64,000 nt of DNA from JAMHWF01 sp964371405 (GCA_964371405.1 CAYJLV010000001.1:248001-312000), one strand, 5' to 3'. Shown: positions 34,192-44,025, counted from the stretch's first letter. The notes: generated from the letters alone by a model not told the origin. Numbers and translations are program-made.

Positions 34192-37090
34192 GCAGCTCGG
34201 CGGCGAGCGCGCGGCGCGACGCGTCGCGCACGGTCAGCGCGGCGTCCCAGCCGGGGCCAGTGGGCCAGATGGGCGGCAGCAGGTTCGCTTGCACCGGCAC
34301 ACGTTCGGGAAGCCAGACGCCGGCGCGCAGCAGCGAACGCGTGCCGTGCAGCGCCAATGGCACCAGCGGCACACCCGCATCCGCGGCGGTCACGAAGGCG
34401 CCGAGCTTGAAGGGCAGCAGACCGGGTGCGCGGCCGAACGTGCCTTCGGGGAAGATGACGAAGGCTTCGCCAGCTCGCACGCGTGCGAGCATGGCCTGCG
34501 TGTCCTCGACGCCGCGCGCGGCGTCGAAGCGCTCGACGAAGGCGATGCCCAGCCGGCGCAGCGCCGCACCGACGAAGGGTGCGTCGGCCAGTTCGCGCTT
34601 GGCCGCAAATCCGAATCGTGGCGGCAACAGGGCGCCCAGCAGCAATGAGTCGACGTAGCTGGCGTGGTTGGCGACGACGATGCATGCGCGGTCGGCCGGC
34701 AGATGTTCGAGACCGTGCACCTGCGCCGGCAGACCGGTCAGGCGCAACGCCGCGCGGGCCAAGCCTCGTGCCACGGCGCGGCGCCCCTCCAGACGCGGGC
34801 CGAGCATGATCAGGCACCAGGCGACACTGCCCAGCGCCAGGAGCACCGTCCAGGCCCACAGGCCCCAGGCGCGGCGGCCGAGCGCATGCCAGACGCTGCG
34901 ACCGCGCGAGCCGGCCGCCGAGGCGGCCAGCGACAGCCATTGTCGCCACGGCGCGCGCTGCGTCGTGCCGAGCCGGCCCTGTTCGTACAGCTCGCGGCAG
35001 GCGGAGCGGCGGATCTTGCCGCTGGAAGTCTTCAGCACGGTGTGCGGGGGCGCCAGCACCACGTCGTCGGCCGGCGCGCCCAGCAGTGTGGCCGACAGCG
35101 AAGTGATCTCGTGCGCCAGCCGATCGCGGCGCACCGGGTCGGCTTCGCGCGTCTCGGCCAGCACCACCAGGCGCTCGGTGGCGCGGTGCGGGTCGGTGGC
35201 CGGGAACACCGCCACGCCGCCCTTGCGCACGCCGGGCAGCCCGGCAACGGCGGTCTCGAGCTCGTGCGGATGGATGTTGAAGCCACCGCGGATGACGATG
35301 TCCTTCTCGCGGCCGGTGAGGAACAGCTCGCCGTGCAGCATGAATCCGAGGTCGCCGGTGTTCAGCCACTCACCATCGAACAACTTTTCGTTGGCCTGCG
35401 GGTTGGCCAGGTAGCCTTGCGTGCCGGAGGGCCCGCGGAACTGCACGCGCCCCTGGTGGCGCTCGGGCAGTTCGTGCGAGCCGGCATCGACGATGCGAAT
35501 CTCGTGCCCCGGCAGCGGCAGCCCGTTCGAGACGAGGCGCAGCGGCGAGGGGTCGTCGGCACGCGCCGGCCGGGCGATGGCGTCACGCAGCAGCGCCGCG
35601 CGGTCCACGGGCTCGATCCAGGGCCCGCGTTCCAGCGGCGGGAAGGCCAGGCCGACGGAGCTTTCGGCCAGACCGTAGACCGGCGTCAGTGCCTCGCGCC
35701 TGAAGCCGCAGCGCGCGAAGCGCGCCGCGAAGCGCTCCAGCGACTCGGGGCTGACCGGCTCGGCGCCGTTGAAGGCCAGCCGCCAGCTCGTCAGGTCCAG
35801 GCGCTCGAGTTCGGCATCGCCGATCTTGGCCAGGCACAGTTCGTAGGCGAAGTTCGGCGCCGCCGACAGCGTGCCGCGGTGCTGCGCGATCGCCTCCAAC
35901 CAGCGCTGCGGCCGCGCCAGGAAGGCCAGCGGCGACAGCAACACCAGGTGGAAGCCGACCACGAGCGCCCCCAGGCAGGCGCCGATCAACCCCATGTCGT
36001 GGTACAGCGGCAGCCACGACACGAAGGTGTCGCGCGGGCCTACGCCCGACGCGCGCCACATCGCGCGCAGGTTGGCAAGCAGGTTGGCGTGTGTCAGCAC
36101 GACGCCCTTCGGCTCGCCGGTGCTGCCCGAGGTGTACTGCAGGAAGGCGACGTCGGCGTCGCCCGCCGGCACCGTAGCCGGCAGCGCCAAGGCTTCTGCG
36201 CCGGTCTTCACGACGTCGGCCACGGTGCTCACGGCCTGCAGGGTGTCGACCTCGGCGCGCAGCAGATGCGCCAGCGGCTTGGCGCGCTCGACGGTCAGCA
36301 GCTCGCGTGCCTTGGCGTTGCGCAGGATGCCGGCAATGCGCCGCAGGTGGTCTTCCAGCTGCGACGGCCGCGCCGGCGGGTACAGCGGCACGGGTACGCC
36401 GCCGGCGCGCAGCGTGCCATAGAAGGCGGAGAAGAACTCGCGCCCCGTGGGCAGCATGATCGCGACCGCCTCGCCGCGCACGAGGCCGCGCGCTTGCAGT
36501 CCGGCGGCCACTGCCTGCGCGTCGGCGTGCAGGGCGGCGTAGCTGAGCTCGGTGGGCTCGTCGCCGCTTTCGTAGAGCGTGATCAGCAGGCGCTGCGGGT
36601 GCTGCCGCAGATGCCAGTCGAAGACCTCCAGCAGGGTGGACGCGCTATCGGGAGCGGCGACTTCAAGATCCGCCGGCGGCTCCTGTGTGCCCGGCGCTGC
36701 GAGCCCAACGACGGGCCGCAACGGCTGGGCCGCGGCGCGCGGCGCGAGTTCCACGTGCCGCAGCAGGTCGCGCGGCGTCTCGGCCTGTGTCAGCGCGGCT
36801 TCGTCGAGCTGCACGCCGAAAGCCTGCCCGACGCGGGCCAGCAGTTCGACGCGCGCCAGGCTGTCCAGGCCGTAGTCGCGCTCCAGCGAATCGTCCAGGC
36901 CGAGCGATGCGAGCCGCGCGGACGGCTGGCGCAGCTCCGCAGCTACTGCATGCACGGCGCCGAGCAGGCGCTGCGCCGCGTCGCCGGACGCCGCGGGCAG
37001 GGACTGGGCCGCCGCGGTGTCGGTGATCGGGTCGGTGACCATCGTTGCATTGCAGCGCGAGGCGGGCAGGCCGGCGTTGGCATGCGTCAA
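34166..37090 (-). CDS. ACP - fatty acyl-AMP ligase - acyltransferase fusion
   Basis: A 974-residue three-domain protein. Residues 35-115 form an acyl carrier protein with its phosphopantetheine serine in GLDSLARVEL (Ser77). Residues 150-720 form a fatty acyl-AMP ligase with YTSGSTGEPKGV near 320, the PVYGLAESSVG block and GREKDIVIRGGFNIHP. After a membrane helix (about 755-775) comes a PlsC-like acyltransferase with NHASYVD near 807 and FPEGTFGRAPG near 878. The protein could activate a fatty acid, load it on its own carrier and transfer it to a lipid acceptor. The product is unknown. It overlaps the DUF2459 gene upstream (ATGA). Confidence 0.87.
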   Translation of the reverse strand: MTHANAGLPASRCNATMVTDPITDTAAAQSLPAASGDAAQRLLGAVHAVAAELRQPSARLASLGLDDSLERDYGLDSLARVELLARVGQAFGVQLDEAALTQAETPRDLLRHVELAPRAAAQPLRPVVGLAAPGTQEPPADLEVAAPDSASTLLEVFDWHLRQHPQRLLITLYESGDEPTELSYAALHADAQAVAAGLQARGLVRGEAVAIMLPTGREFFSAFYGTLRAGGVPVPLYPPARPSQLEDHLRRIAGILRNAKARELLTVERAKPLAHLLRAEVDTLQAVSTVADVVKTGAEALALPATVPAGDADVAFLQYTSGSTGEPKGVVLTHANLLANLRAMWRASGVGPRDTFVSWLPLYHDMGLIGACLGALVVGFHLVLLSPLAFLARPQRWLEAIAQHRGTLSAAPNFAYELCLAKIGDAELERLDLTSWRLAFNGAEPVSPESLERFAARFARCGFRREALTPVYGLAESSVGLAFPPLERGPWIEPVDRAALLRDAIARPARADDPSPLRLVSNGLPLPGHEIRIVDAGSHELPERHQGRVQFRGPSGTQGYLANPQANEKLFDGEWLNTGDLGFMLHGELFLTGREKDIVIRGGFNIHPHELETAVAGLPGVRKGGVAVFPATDPHRATERLVVLAETREADPVRRDRLAHEITSLSATLLGAPADDVVLAPPHTVLKTSSGKIRRSACRELYEQGRLGTTQRAPWRQWLSLAASAAGSRGRSVWHALGRRAWGLWAWTVLLALGSVAWCLIMLGPRLEGRRAVARGLARAALRLTGLPAQVHGLEHLPADRACIVVANHASYVDSLLLGALLPPRFGFAAKRELADAPFVGAALRRLGIAFVERFDAARGVEDTQAMLARVRAGEAFVIFPEGTFGRAPGLLPFKLGAFVTAADAGVPLVPLALHGTRSLLRAGVWLPERVPVQANLLPPIWPTGPGWDAALTVRDASRRALAAELREPVLDSP

Positions 37091-37806
37091 TTCGCGGCCG
37101 GGGCGATGGATGCCGCCGGCGCGTGCACACGCCGCGCCAGTTGGCCGAAGAGCAACCCCGCCGTCAGCGCCAACGATGGGTGCAAATCGAGGCCGCCCTC
37201 ACGCAGGCGGCGCGCGACCCACACGTTGCAGGTGGCGAACAGATGGAAGCGCTCGACCGAGGCGTAGAAGCGTCCCTGCCCGTAGAGCGACGGGCCGAAC
37301 GTGATCGCTGCACCAGCCGCGTCTCGTTCGTGGCTGGCCGCGATCGACGCGGCCAGGCGCTGCGCGCCCTCGTGCGAGATGCGCACGGCCACCATCGGCG
37401 CGCCCGGGAAGGCGGCTTGCGGCGAGCCCTCGATGGCCACGACCTGCAGCACCCCAGGGTTCCGCCACAACAGCGCGCGCAGCCCGAGCCACCAGCCCGG
37501 GTCGGTGGCCTGGTAGTAGGCACGATCGCCCCAACCAACCTCGTAGTACTCCGCCCGCGGAAACTCGTTTCGTACCGGCCAGTCGTGCGCGTGGGCCAGG
37601 GCCGCCGGCACGATGATGCCGCTGTGCCAGCCGTGCGAGACCACATGCACGGTGATCGTCGGGAGCTCCAGCGCGCCGGACCGACTGGGCCCGTGCGTCG
37701 CAGCGATCGTCAGCGCCGCAGCCAGCGGGGCGGAGCGCATCGCCGCCAGCAGCCAGGCTGCGACGCCGGATCGCGTCGGACTCCGAGTCGTTGAGGGCCT
37801 CGTCAT
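37087..37806 (-). CDS. DUF2459 family protein
   Basis: A 239-residue protein beginning with a hydrophobic segment (GVAAWLLAAMRSAPLAAALTIAA) that is a signal peptide or anchor. The rest matches DUF2459: HVVSHGWHSGIIVP, YYEVGWGDRAYYQA and FHLFATCNVWVARRLREGG. The conserved His and Cys-Asn patches look enzymatic, but no function is established. The start at 37806 is preferred to 37875, which would run into the FNR-type box. It overlaps the ligase fusion by ATGA, so the two probably act together on envelope lipids. Confidence 0.8.
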   Translation of the reverse strand: MTRPSTTRSPTRSGVAAWLLAAMRSAPLAAALTIAATHGPSRSGALELPTITVHVVSHGWHSGIIVPAALAHAHDWPVRNEFPRAEYYEVGWGDRAYYQATDPGWWLGLRALLWRNPGVLQVVAIEGSPQAAFPGAPMVAVRISHEGAQRLAASIAASHERDAAGAAITFGPSLYGQGRFYASVERFHLFATCNVWVARRLREGGLDLHPSLALTAGLLFGQLARRVHAPAASIAPAAN

Positions 37807-37861
37807 GGCGCATTCTGCGGTCGAGCCGTTCACCTGCAGGACGGGCCTTCGCCGGCGCACG

Positions 37862-37875
37862 TTGACAGGCGTCAA
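37862..37875. promoter_or_regulatory. FNR/DNR-type box between divergent genes
   Basis: TTGACAGGCGTCAA, a perfect match. It is 55 bases upstream of DUF2459 (minus strand) and 74 bases upstream of the alcohol dehydrogenase (plus strand). Confidence 0.72.
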
Positions 37876-37949
37876 TCGCCGCTCGCAATTGCCGCCGACG
37901 ATCGGAACCGTCCTTCGCGCAGGCCCTCACAGCAGCAGGAGATCGTCAC

Positions 37950-39023
37950 ATGACCAAGATGAAGGCAGCCGTGTTCGTCGAACCCGGTCGAATCGTGCTC
38001 GATGAAAAGCCCGTCCCCGACGTCGGCCCGCTGGACGCGCTGATGCGCGTGACCACGACGACGATCTGCGGCACCGACGTGCACATCCTCAAGGGCGAGT
38101 ACCCGGTGGCCAAGGGTCTGACGGTCGGGCACGAGCCGGTGGGCGTGATCGAGAAGCTCGGCTCGGCGGTGCGCGGCTACCAAGAGGGCCAGCGCGTGAT
38201 CGCGGGCGCCATCACGCCCAGCGGCTGGAGCAACGCCTGCCAGTGCGGCTGCGGCGCGCAGGACGGCGCCGGTACCGCGCACGGCTGGAAGCCGCTGGGT
38301 GGCTGGCGCTTCGGCAACACGATCGACGGCTGCCAGGCCGAGTACGTGCTGGTGCCCGACGCAATGACCAATCTGGCCGTGGTGCCCGACGAACTCAGCG
38401 ACGAACAGGTGCTGATGTGCCCCGACATCATGTCCACCGGTTTCGGCGGCGCCGAGAGCGGCGGCATCCGCATCGGCGACACGGTGGCGGTGTTTGCGCA
38501 GGGGCCGATCGGCCTGTGCGCGACGGCCGGAGCCAAGCTGAGCGGCGCGACGACCGTGATCGGCGTCGACCGCATCGCCGGGCGTCTGGAGATCGCGCGT
38601 CGCATGGGGGCCGACATCGTGATCGACTCGAGCCGCGAGGACCCGGTCGAGGCGATCCTGCGCCTGACCGGCGGCCGCGGCGTCGACGTGGCGATCGAGG
38701 CGCTGGGCATCCAGGACACGTTCGAGGCCTGCCTGCGGGTGCTGCGGCCGGGCGGCACGCTGTCCAGCCTGGGCGTGTACTCCGGGGACCTGAAGATCCC
38801 GCTGGGTGCCTTTGCCGCGGGTCTGGGCGACCACAAGATCATCACCACGCTGTGCCCGGGCGGTAAGGAGCGCATGCGCCGGCTGATGGCGGTGATCCAG
38901 GCCGGACGCCTGGACCTGGCGCCGATGGTGACGCACCGCTTCAAGCTCGACGAGATCGAGAAGGCCTACGACCTGTTCGGACACCAGCGTGATGGCGTGC
39001 TCAAGGTGGCCATCACGCCATGA
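37950..39023 (+). CDS. Zinc-dependent alcohol dehydrogenase (MDR family)
   Basis: A 357-residue medium-chain dehydrogenase. The catalytic zinc site has Cys in TTICGTDVHILKGE and GHEPVG. The Rossmann fold has VAVFAQGPIGLCATAGAKL and VIGVDRIAGRLEIARRMGAD. The loop CQCGCG is only a partial structural-zinc motif. The protein resembles bacterial NAD(P)-dependent secondary or short-chain alcohol dehydrogenases. With the phosphoketolase operon it could dispose of reducing equivalents by making or using alcohols. An FNR-type box lies 74 bases upstream. AGGAG precedes the ATG. Confidence 0.88.
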   Translation: MTKMKAAVFVEPGRIVLDEKPVPDVGPLDALMRVTTTTICGTDVHILKGEYPVAKGLTVGHEPVGVIEKLGSAVRGYQEGQRVIAGAITPSGWSNACQCGCGAQDGAGTAHGWKPLGGWRFGNTIDGCQAEYVLVPDAMTNLAVVPDELSDEQVLMCPDIMSTGFGGAESGGIRIGDTVAVFAQGPIGLCATAGAKLSGATTVIGVDRIAGRLEIARRMGADIVIDSSREDPVEAILRLTGGRGVDVAIEALGIQDTFEACLRVLRPGGTLSSLGVYSGDLKIPLGAFAAGLGDHKIITTLCPGGKERMRRLMAVIQAGRLDLAPMVTHRFKLDEIEKAYDLFGHQRDGVLKVAITP

Positions 39024-39129
39024 CGGCCTGCCGCCCAGCGCTCTGTGGCCTCAGTCGGGTAGGCACCCCGGTGATCGCCGCGGCTTTGTGTCGCGGCCGC
39101 GCCGCCGCAGCGGTGGTCGCAACAGGGAG

Positions 39130-39143
39130 CTGAGCGTGATCAA
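39130..39143. promoter_or_regulatory. Near-match FNR-type box upstream of a Usp gene
   Basis: CTGAGCGTGATCAA matches TTGAT-N4-ATCAA at 8 of 10 positions, with a perfect right half. It ends 75 bases before the Usp start at 39219, similar to the perfect sites. Confidence 0.4.
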
Positions 39144-39218
39144 GGACCGCGAAGCACGCGCGGCGAAGATGCATTGACGCTGGACGGCCAGGTGAGAAGC
39201 TTGTTCGCCTCAAATGCC

Positions 39219-40091
39219 ATGCGGCGCATCCTGGTCGCCACGGACTTCTCGCCCGGCGCCGTGCTTGCAGTCGATCGGGCCGTGCAACTGGCCAGAGCGC
39301 ATGGTGCGACGTTGGACTTGCTGCATGTATTCGACGTCAGCGCCTGGCACAGCCTCAAGGGCGTTTTCGACGCTCAACGCCTGACGGTCGATCCGCCGCC
39401 GGATCTGGCGACCAAGCAGCGTCTGAGCGATGTGGCCGCGAAGCTGGCTGCCGATGCGGGCTTGGAGGTCCGGGCGCACTTCACCACGGGCAAGGCCGCC
39501 GAGCGCATCGTCGCCCTGGCCCGTGAGCGCGGGTGTGAACTCGTGGTCGTGGGGGCGCGAGCCGACCCGGGCTGGCCGGGCCTGGGCGGCACGGCCTCGA
39601 AGGTGGTGTTCGCGCCAAGCTGCCCGGTGCTGACTGTGCGCCTGAACGCAGCACTGCCGCACGAACGGGTACTGCTTGCAGTGGACTTGCGCGAAGGGTC
39701 GTTGCAGGCGTCGCAGTTCGCCCTGCGCCTGCTGCCGGACGCGCATCACCATGCGCTCTACGCAGTGGACCCAGCCCTGGACCGCGACCTGTGGATCGGC
39801 GGCCTGGGCAAAGCTCACATCCGGGCGCTGCACGACTCGATGCGCGCCTGTGCGCGCGCCGAACTCGGACAACTCGCCGGGAGTCTCTCGCGAGAGGCGC
39901 GGCATCCGGTCTCGTTCGAAGTCCTGGACGACGTGCGCTCGCACGCCATCGTCCAGCGCGCCGCGGCGTTGCCGGCCGACTGCGTGGTCGTGGGCCACCA
40001 TGGAGATGGTTCGCTTCCCGAGCGCTGGCTGGGCAACATGGCGCAGCATGTGCTCCAACATACCGACCGCGACGTGCTGGTGGTGCCGTGA
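39219..40091 (+). CDS. Tandem-domain universal stress protein
   Basis: A 290-residue protein with two Usp domains. The second has GHHGDGSLPERWLGN, close to the ATP motif but with Asn in place of Ser/Thr. The first lacks the second glycine (GARADPGWPGLGG). It is the sister of the Usp at 15550, sharing AWHSLK-VFDAQRLTVDPPPD and ending LVVP. The start is placed at 39219 (MRRILVATDFS) by homology; a TTG at 39174 is possible. It converges on the Usp pair on the minus strand. Confidence 0.86.
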   Translation: MRRILVATDFSPGAVLAVDRAVQLARAHGATLDLLHVFDVSAWHSLKGVFDAQRLTVDPPPDLATKQRLSDVAAKLAADAGLEVRAHFTTGKAAERIVALARERGCELVVVGARADPGWPGLGGTASKVVFAPSCPVLTVRLNAALPHERVLLAVDLREGSLQASQFALRLLPDAHHHALYAVDPALDRDLWIGGLGKAHIRALHDSMRACARAELGQLAGSLSREARHPVSFEVLDDVRSHAIVQRAAALPADCVVVGHHGDGSLPERWLGNMAQHVLQHTDRDVLVVP

Positions 40092-40128
40092 CCGACGTGC
40101 GTTGGCCGCTAGCCGCCCCCAGGGCCGA

Positions 40129-40551
40129 TCAGCGCACCAGCAGCACGGGCACGCGGCATCCGGCCACGATCCGCGTGGCCACCGATCCCATGACCAGGTT
40201 GCCGAGTTGGCCGTGTCCGTGAGATCCCATCATCAGCAGATCGAACGAGCCGCGGTCGGCCAGCCCTGAGATCGTCTCGCCGGCATGCCCCGACAGGCCG
40301 ACGAACTCCGCCCGCAGACCGTGTTTGCCAAAGAAGGTGCGGGTCGGCTTGAACACCTTCTCCGACTCGTCGGCGTAGTAGGCATCGACGGCCTCGCGCG
40401 CGAGAAAGGACGCTGCGTGCGGCGGGATCTTCGGCACCACATGGACCACCGTGTACTGGTGGCGCTCGCCCAGCCACTCGTCATGCGCCGCGACGTAGGC
40501 GAGCATCTTCTTCGTGAACGTGCTGCCGTCGACGGCGAGAAGGATCTTCAT
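40129..40551 (-). CDS. Single-domain universal stress protein
   Basis: A 140-residue Usp with a complete ATP-binding signature (GSHGHGQLGNLVMGS) and the opening MKILLAVDGSTFTKKMLAYVAAHDEWLG. It is a tandem duplicate of the gene at 40571, of equal length and with many identical residues. The pair is probably transcribed together from the FNR-type box at 41061. Confidence 0.92.
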   Translation of the reverse strand: MKILLAVDGSTFTKKMLAYVAAHDEWLGERHQYTVVHVVPKIPPHAASFLAREAVDAYYADESEKVFKPTRTFFGKHGLRAEFVGLSGHAGETISGLADRGSFDLLMMGSHGHGQLGNLVMGSVATRIVAGCRVPVLLVR

Positions 40552-40570
40552 GGTCGTTCTCCGTTGTCGT

Positions 40571-40993
40571 CTATCGCACCAGCAGGACAGGCACCTTGGT
40601 CGTGGCCAGGACTTTCGTTGCGACCGAGCCCATCACGAGACCCGCGAGGTGCCCGCGGCCGTGCGACCCCAAGACGATCAGGTCCGGCTTGCCGGTGCGC
40701 GCGCGCTCGGCGATGCGCTCGGCCGGGTCGCCGGTCTCCCCGACGAACTCGGCGTCGAGCCGTTGCTTGGCAAAGAACGCGCGTACCGGTTTGAGCACGG
40801 CCTCCTGTTCTTGCTGGTAGTAGCGTTGGATCGTCTCGCGCGCAGTGACCGCGGCCGCGCGCGGGTGCATGAGCGGGACCACGGTCAGCACGGTGTAGCG
40901 ATGATTCCCTCCGAGCCACTCGTCATGGGCAGCTACGTAGGCGAGCATGCGCTTGGTGTACTTGCTTCCATCGACCGGGAGGAGGATGTTCAA
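40571..40993 (-). CDS. Single-domain universal stress protein, TTG start
   Basis: A 140-residue Usp (LNILLPVDGSKYTKRMLAYVAAHDEWLG) with the ATP signature GSHGRGHLAGLVMGS. No ATG fits. The start is the TTG at 40993, with AAGGAG six bases upstream, which gives exactly the length of its neighbour at 40129. The ATG at 41182 would add 63 unconserved residues and cross the FNR-type box. Confidence 0.9.
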   Translation of the reverse strand: MNILLPVDGSKYTKRMLAYVAAHDEWLGGNHRYTVLTVVPLMHPRAAAVTARETIQRYYQQEQEAVLKPVRAFFAKQRLDAEFVGETGDPAERIAERARTGKPDLIVLGSHGRGHLAGLVMGSVATKVLATTKVPVLLVR

Positions 40994-41060
40994 GAAGGCT
41001 CCTTGTGGGTTCGGGCGGCATGCAGCATTGACAAGAATGGCGCCGCCGCGCAGCCCGTCG

Positions 41061-41074
41061 TTGACGCCTGTCAA
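41061..41074. promoter_or_regulatory. FNR/DNR-type box upstream of the Usp pair
   Basis: TTGACGCCTGTCAA, a perfect match. It lies 67 bases upstream of the TTG start at 40993 on the minus strand. Confidence 0.72.
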
Positions 41075-41206
41075 GGGCGATGACGATCGGGCGACTCTGG
41101 GCGATGCCCCCGCGCCTGACGCACCGGCGCTGCGGCATGTTCCGTCCATGCCTGGACATTGCGTGGCGCGAATGTGCTGCACCTCGCCACGCCGAGGGCG
41201 TGCCCC

Positions 41207-43921
41207 TCAGTCCGCATGCCGCCGGAAACGGCGCCTCAGCCACTTCTCGACCTCCAGCACGACCAGCACCGAGAACCCGACGGCGACGATCTCGATCACG
41301 GTACGCACCCCGAGAGCCTGCGTGTGGAACAACGTCTGCATCGGCGGCGCATAGGTGAATGCGGCCTGAAGCAGCACCATCGCGGCGACCGAAGTCAACA
41401 CGAGCGGGGTGCCCTTGACGCCTTGCCACGTGAACGAGCGCGCCTTCAGGTAGCGGACGCTGAACAGGTAGAAGATCTCCATCGCCACCAGCGTGTTGAC
41501 GGCCACCGTGCGCGCCTCCTCGACCGAAGCGCCACGCGCGAGCGCGAGCTCGAACATGCCGAAGATGCCGGCCATGAACAACACCGAGACGAGGCCGATG
41601 CGCCAGGCCAGGAAGCGCGACAGGATCGGCTCGTTCGGCCGGCGCGGCGGGCGCCGCATCGTGTCGGCCTCGGTGGGTTCGAAGGCGAGCACCATGGCCA
41701 GCGCGATGGAGCTGACCATGTTCACCCACAGGATCTGCGCCGGCAGGATCGGCAGAGCCACGCCGGCGAGCACGGCCACCAGCAGCGACAGCGACTCGCC
41801 GCCATTGACCGGCAGCAGGAAGGTCACCACCTTGCGCAGGTTGGTGTAGACGGTGCGACCTTCCTCCACCGCATGCGCGATGGAGGCAAAGTTGTCGTCG
41901 GCCAGTACGATTGCGCCGGCTTGCTTGGCGGCCTCGGTGCCCTTGCGCCCCATGGCCACACCCACATCCGCCTGCTTGAGCGCGGGTGCATCGTTGACGC
42001 CATCGCCAGTCATCGCGACGACATGCCCCTCGGCCTGCAGCGCCCGCACCAGGCGCAGCTTGTGCTCGGGACTGGCGCGTGCGAAGACCGTTGCGCGCAC
42101 CGCCAGCTCTCGCAGGCGGGCATCGTCACAGGTCTCGACCTGCGCTCCGGTGACCGCTGCCGCGCCGTCATCGGTGAGGCCGAGCTGGCCGGCGATTGCC
42201 GCGGCCGTGACCGCATGGTCCCCGGTGATCATCTTGACGCCGATGCCGGCCTCGCGGCACTGCGCCACGGCCCGCACAGCCTCGTCGCGCGGCGGATCGA
42301 TGATGCCCACCAGCCCCAACAGCGTCAGGTCGTGCTGCACGTCGGCAGGCGCCAGCTGAGCATGTGCCACGGGCAGATCCACCAGGGCGAGTGCCAGCAG
42401 GCGGCGCCCGGCGCGCGCCTGCGCGTCGATCTGCGACTGCCAGTAGCCGGTGTCCAGCGCCTGCCGGTTCCCCTGCAGGTCGAGCTGCGTCGCGCACATC
42501 TGCAGCAGGCGCTCGGGTGCGCCCTTGACGTAGGCCACATGGGCCGCGTCGTCGGATGCGCGGTGCAAGGTGGCCATGTAGCGATGTTCGGACTCGAAAG
42601 GCACGACATCCAGCCGCGGACGCGCTGCACGCAATGCCGCGAGGTCGACGCCGGCTTTCATCGCCAGCGTGAGCAGCGCGCCTTCCGTCGGGTCGCCCGC
42701 CAGCGTCCATTGCCCGTCGTGCTCGTGCAGGGCGGCGTCGTTGCACAGGACACTGGCCTGCGCGAGCTGGCGCGCGGCAGGGGGCAGCGGCTCGCCGGCC
42801 GTCACCCCGCGCCACGCGCCTTGCGGCGCGTAGCCAGCACCGTCGACCGTGAAGGCAGCTCCGGCAACGACGACCGCCTGGACGGTCATCTCGTTGCGCG
42901 TCAGTGTGCCTGTCTTGTCCGAGCAGATCACCGTCACTGACCCCAGCGTCTCCACTGCCGGCATGCGGCGGACGATGGCATGGCGCGCCGCCATGCGCTG
43001 CACGCCGATGGCCAGCGTGATCGTCATGATCGCCGGCAGTCCCTCCGGGATCGCTGCCACCGCCAGGCCGACCGCAGCCATGAACATGTCGGCCGCGGCG
43101 TAACCGCGCACCCAGGTCCCGAATGCGAACAGCGCCGCGGCCAGCGCCAGGATGACCAAGGTCAGCATGCGGCCGAACGCAGCCATCTTGCGCAGCAGCG
43201 GGGTGGGGCCGGCCTCCACGGTCTCGAGCAGGCGGCCGATGCGGCCGATCTCCGTTCTCTCTCCGGTGGCGACGACGACGGCCCGGGCCTGCCCCTGCGT
43301 CACCAGCGTACCTGCGTAGGCCATGCCCAGACGGTCGCCGATGGCGGCGTCGACGGCCACCGCCTCGGCGTCCTTGTCCACCGGCACCGACTCGCCGGTC
43401 AGCGCAGCCTCGTCCACGCGCAGGTTGCGCGTCTGCAGCAGCCGCACATCGGCGGGCACGCGGTCGCCGGAGGCCAGCAGCACCACGTCGCCAGGCACCA
43501 GATCGGCGGCATCCACGTCGTGCTGGCAACCGTCGCGCAGCACCTGAGCGCGCGGCGCGAGCAGGTGCCGGATGGCCTGGAGCGAGCGCTCGGCCTTGCC
43601 CTCCTGGATGAATCCGACCACGGCGTTCAGCAGCACCACGGCGACGATGACACCGGAGTCGACCCAGTGCGACAGCAGCGCGGTAATGCCTGCGGCGCCG
43701 AGCAGCACATAGATCAGCAGGTGGTGGAACTGGCGCGCCAAACGCAGCAGCGGATGGGGCGGCGGCACCTCGGCCAGGCGATTGGGGCCAAGTTGGAGGA
43801 GTCGGCCACGCGCTTCATCCTCCGACAGGCCGCGCTGGGGGTCGGTCCCGACCTCTGCGACGACGGCCGCGGCGTCCAGTGCGTGCCAGGTCGGTGCCGG
43901 GGGCACGTTTGCTCCAGTCAT
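41207..43921 (-). CDS. P-type cation-transporting ATPase (P2 class)
   Basis: A 904-residue P-type ATPase. It has an N-terminal cation ATPase domain, TGESVPVDKD, the helix-4 ion motif PEGLPAI, the phosphorylation site CSDKTGTLTRNEM, the hinge MTGDGVNDAPALKQADVGVAMG and a C-terminal domain with about six helices. PEGL and the overall layout place it among P2 (Ca2+- or Na+-type) pumps rather than heavy-metal P1B pumps; no CPx motif is present. The exact ion is not certain. The start at 43921 drops 26 residues that overlap the promoter region. A divergent Usp and a shared FNR-type box lie upstream. Confidence 0.92.
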   Translation of the reverse strand: MTGANVPPAPTWHALDAAAVVAEVGTDPQRGLSEDEARGRLLQLGPNRLAEVPPPHPLLRLARQFHHLLIYVLLGAAGITALLSHWVDSGVIVAVVLLNAVVGFIQEGKAERSLQAIRHLLAPRAQVLRDGCQHDVDAADLVPGDVVLLASGDRVPADVRLLQTRNLRVDEAALTGESVPVDKDAEAVAVDAAIGDRLGMAYAGTLVTQGQARAVVVATGERTEIGRIGRLLETVEAGPTPLLRKMAAFGRMLTLVILALAAALFAFGTWVRGYAAADMFMAAVGLAVAAIPEGLPAIMTITLAIGVQRMAARHAIVRRMPAVETLGSVTVICSDKTGTLTRNEMTVQAVVVAGAAFTVDGAGYAPQGAWRGVTAGEPLPPAARQLAQASVLCNDAALHEHDGQWTLAGDPTEGALLTLAMKAGVDLAALRAARPRLDVVPFESEHRYMATLHRASDDAAHVAYVKGAPERLLQMCATQLDLQGNRQALDTGYWQSQIDAQARAGRRLLALALVDLPVAHAQLAPADVQHDLTLLGLVGIIDPPRDEAVRAVAQCREAGIGVKMITGDHAVTAAAIAGQLGLTDDGAAAVTGAQVETCDDARLRELAVRATVFARASPEHKLRLVRALQAEGHVVAMTGDGVNDAPALKQADVGVAMGRKGTEAAKQAGAIVLADDNFASIAHAVEEGRTVYTNLRKVVTFLLPVNGGESLSLLVAVLAGVALPILPAQILWVNMVSSIALAMVLAFEPTEADTMRRPPRRPNEPILSRFLAWRIGLVSVLFMAGIFGMFELALARGASVEEARTVAVNTLVAMEIFYLFSVRYLKARSFTWQGVKGTPLVLTSVAAMVLLQAAFTYAPPMQTLFHTQALGVRTVIEIVAVGFSVLVVLEVEKWLRRRFRRHAD

Positions 43922-44025
43922 TGAGTGCGAAGCCCTCCGCTCAGCGGCATTCACGGCGGTGACGGCCGGCATGCCGCGCTCGGCATCTGTAGGTTGCATC
44001 GTCCGGGGCAGGGCGCAGAGGGCCG

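Noticed and set aside
34664..37267. An 867-codon open frame opposite the ACP-ligase-acyltransferase
   Set aside because: Shadow frame for the same reason; no recognisable domain.
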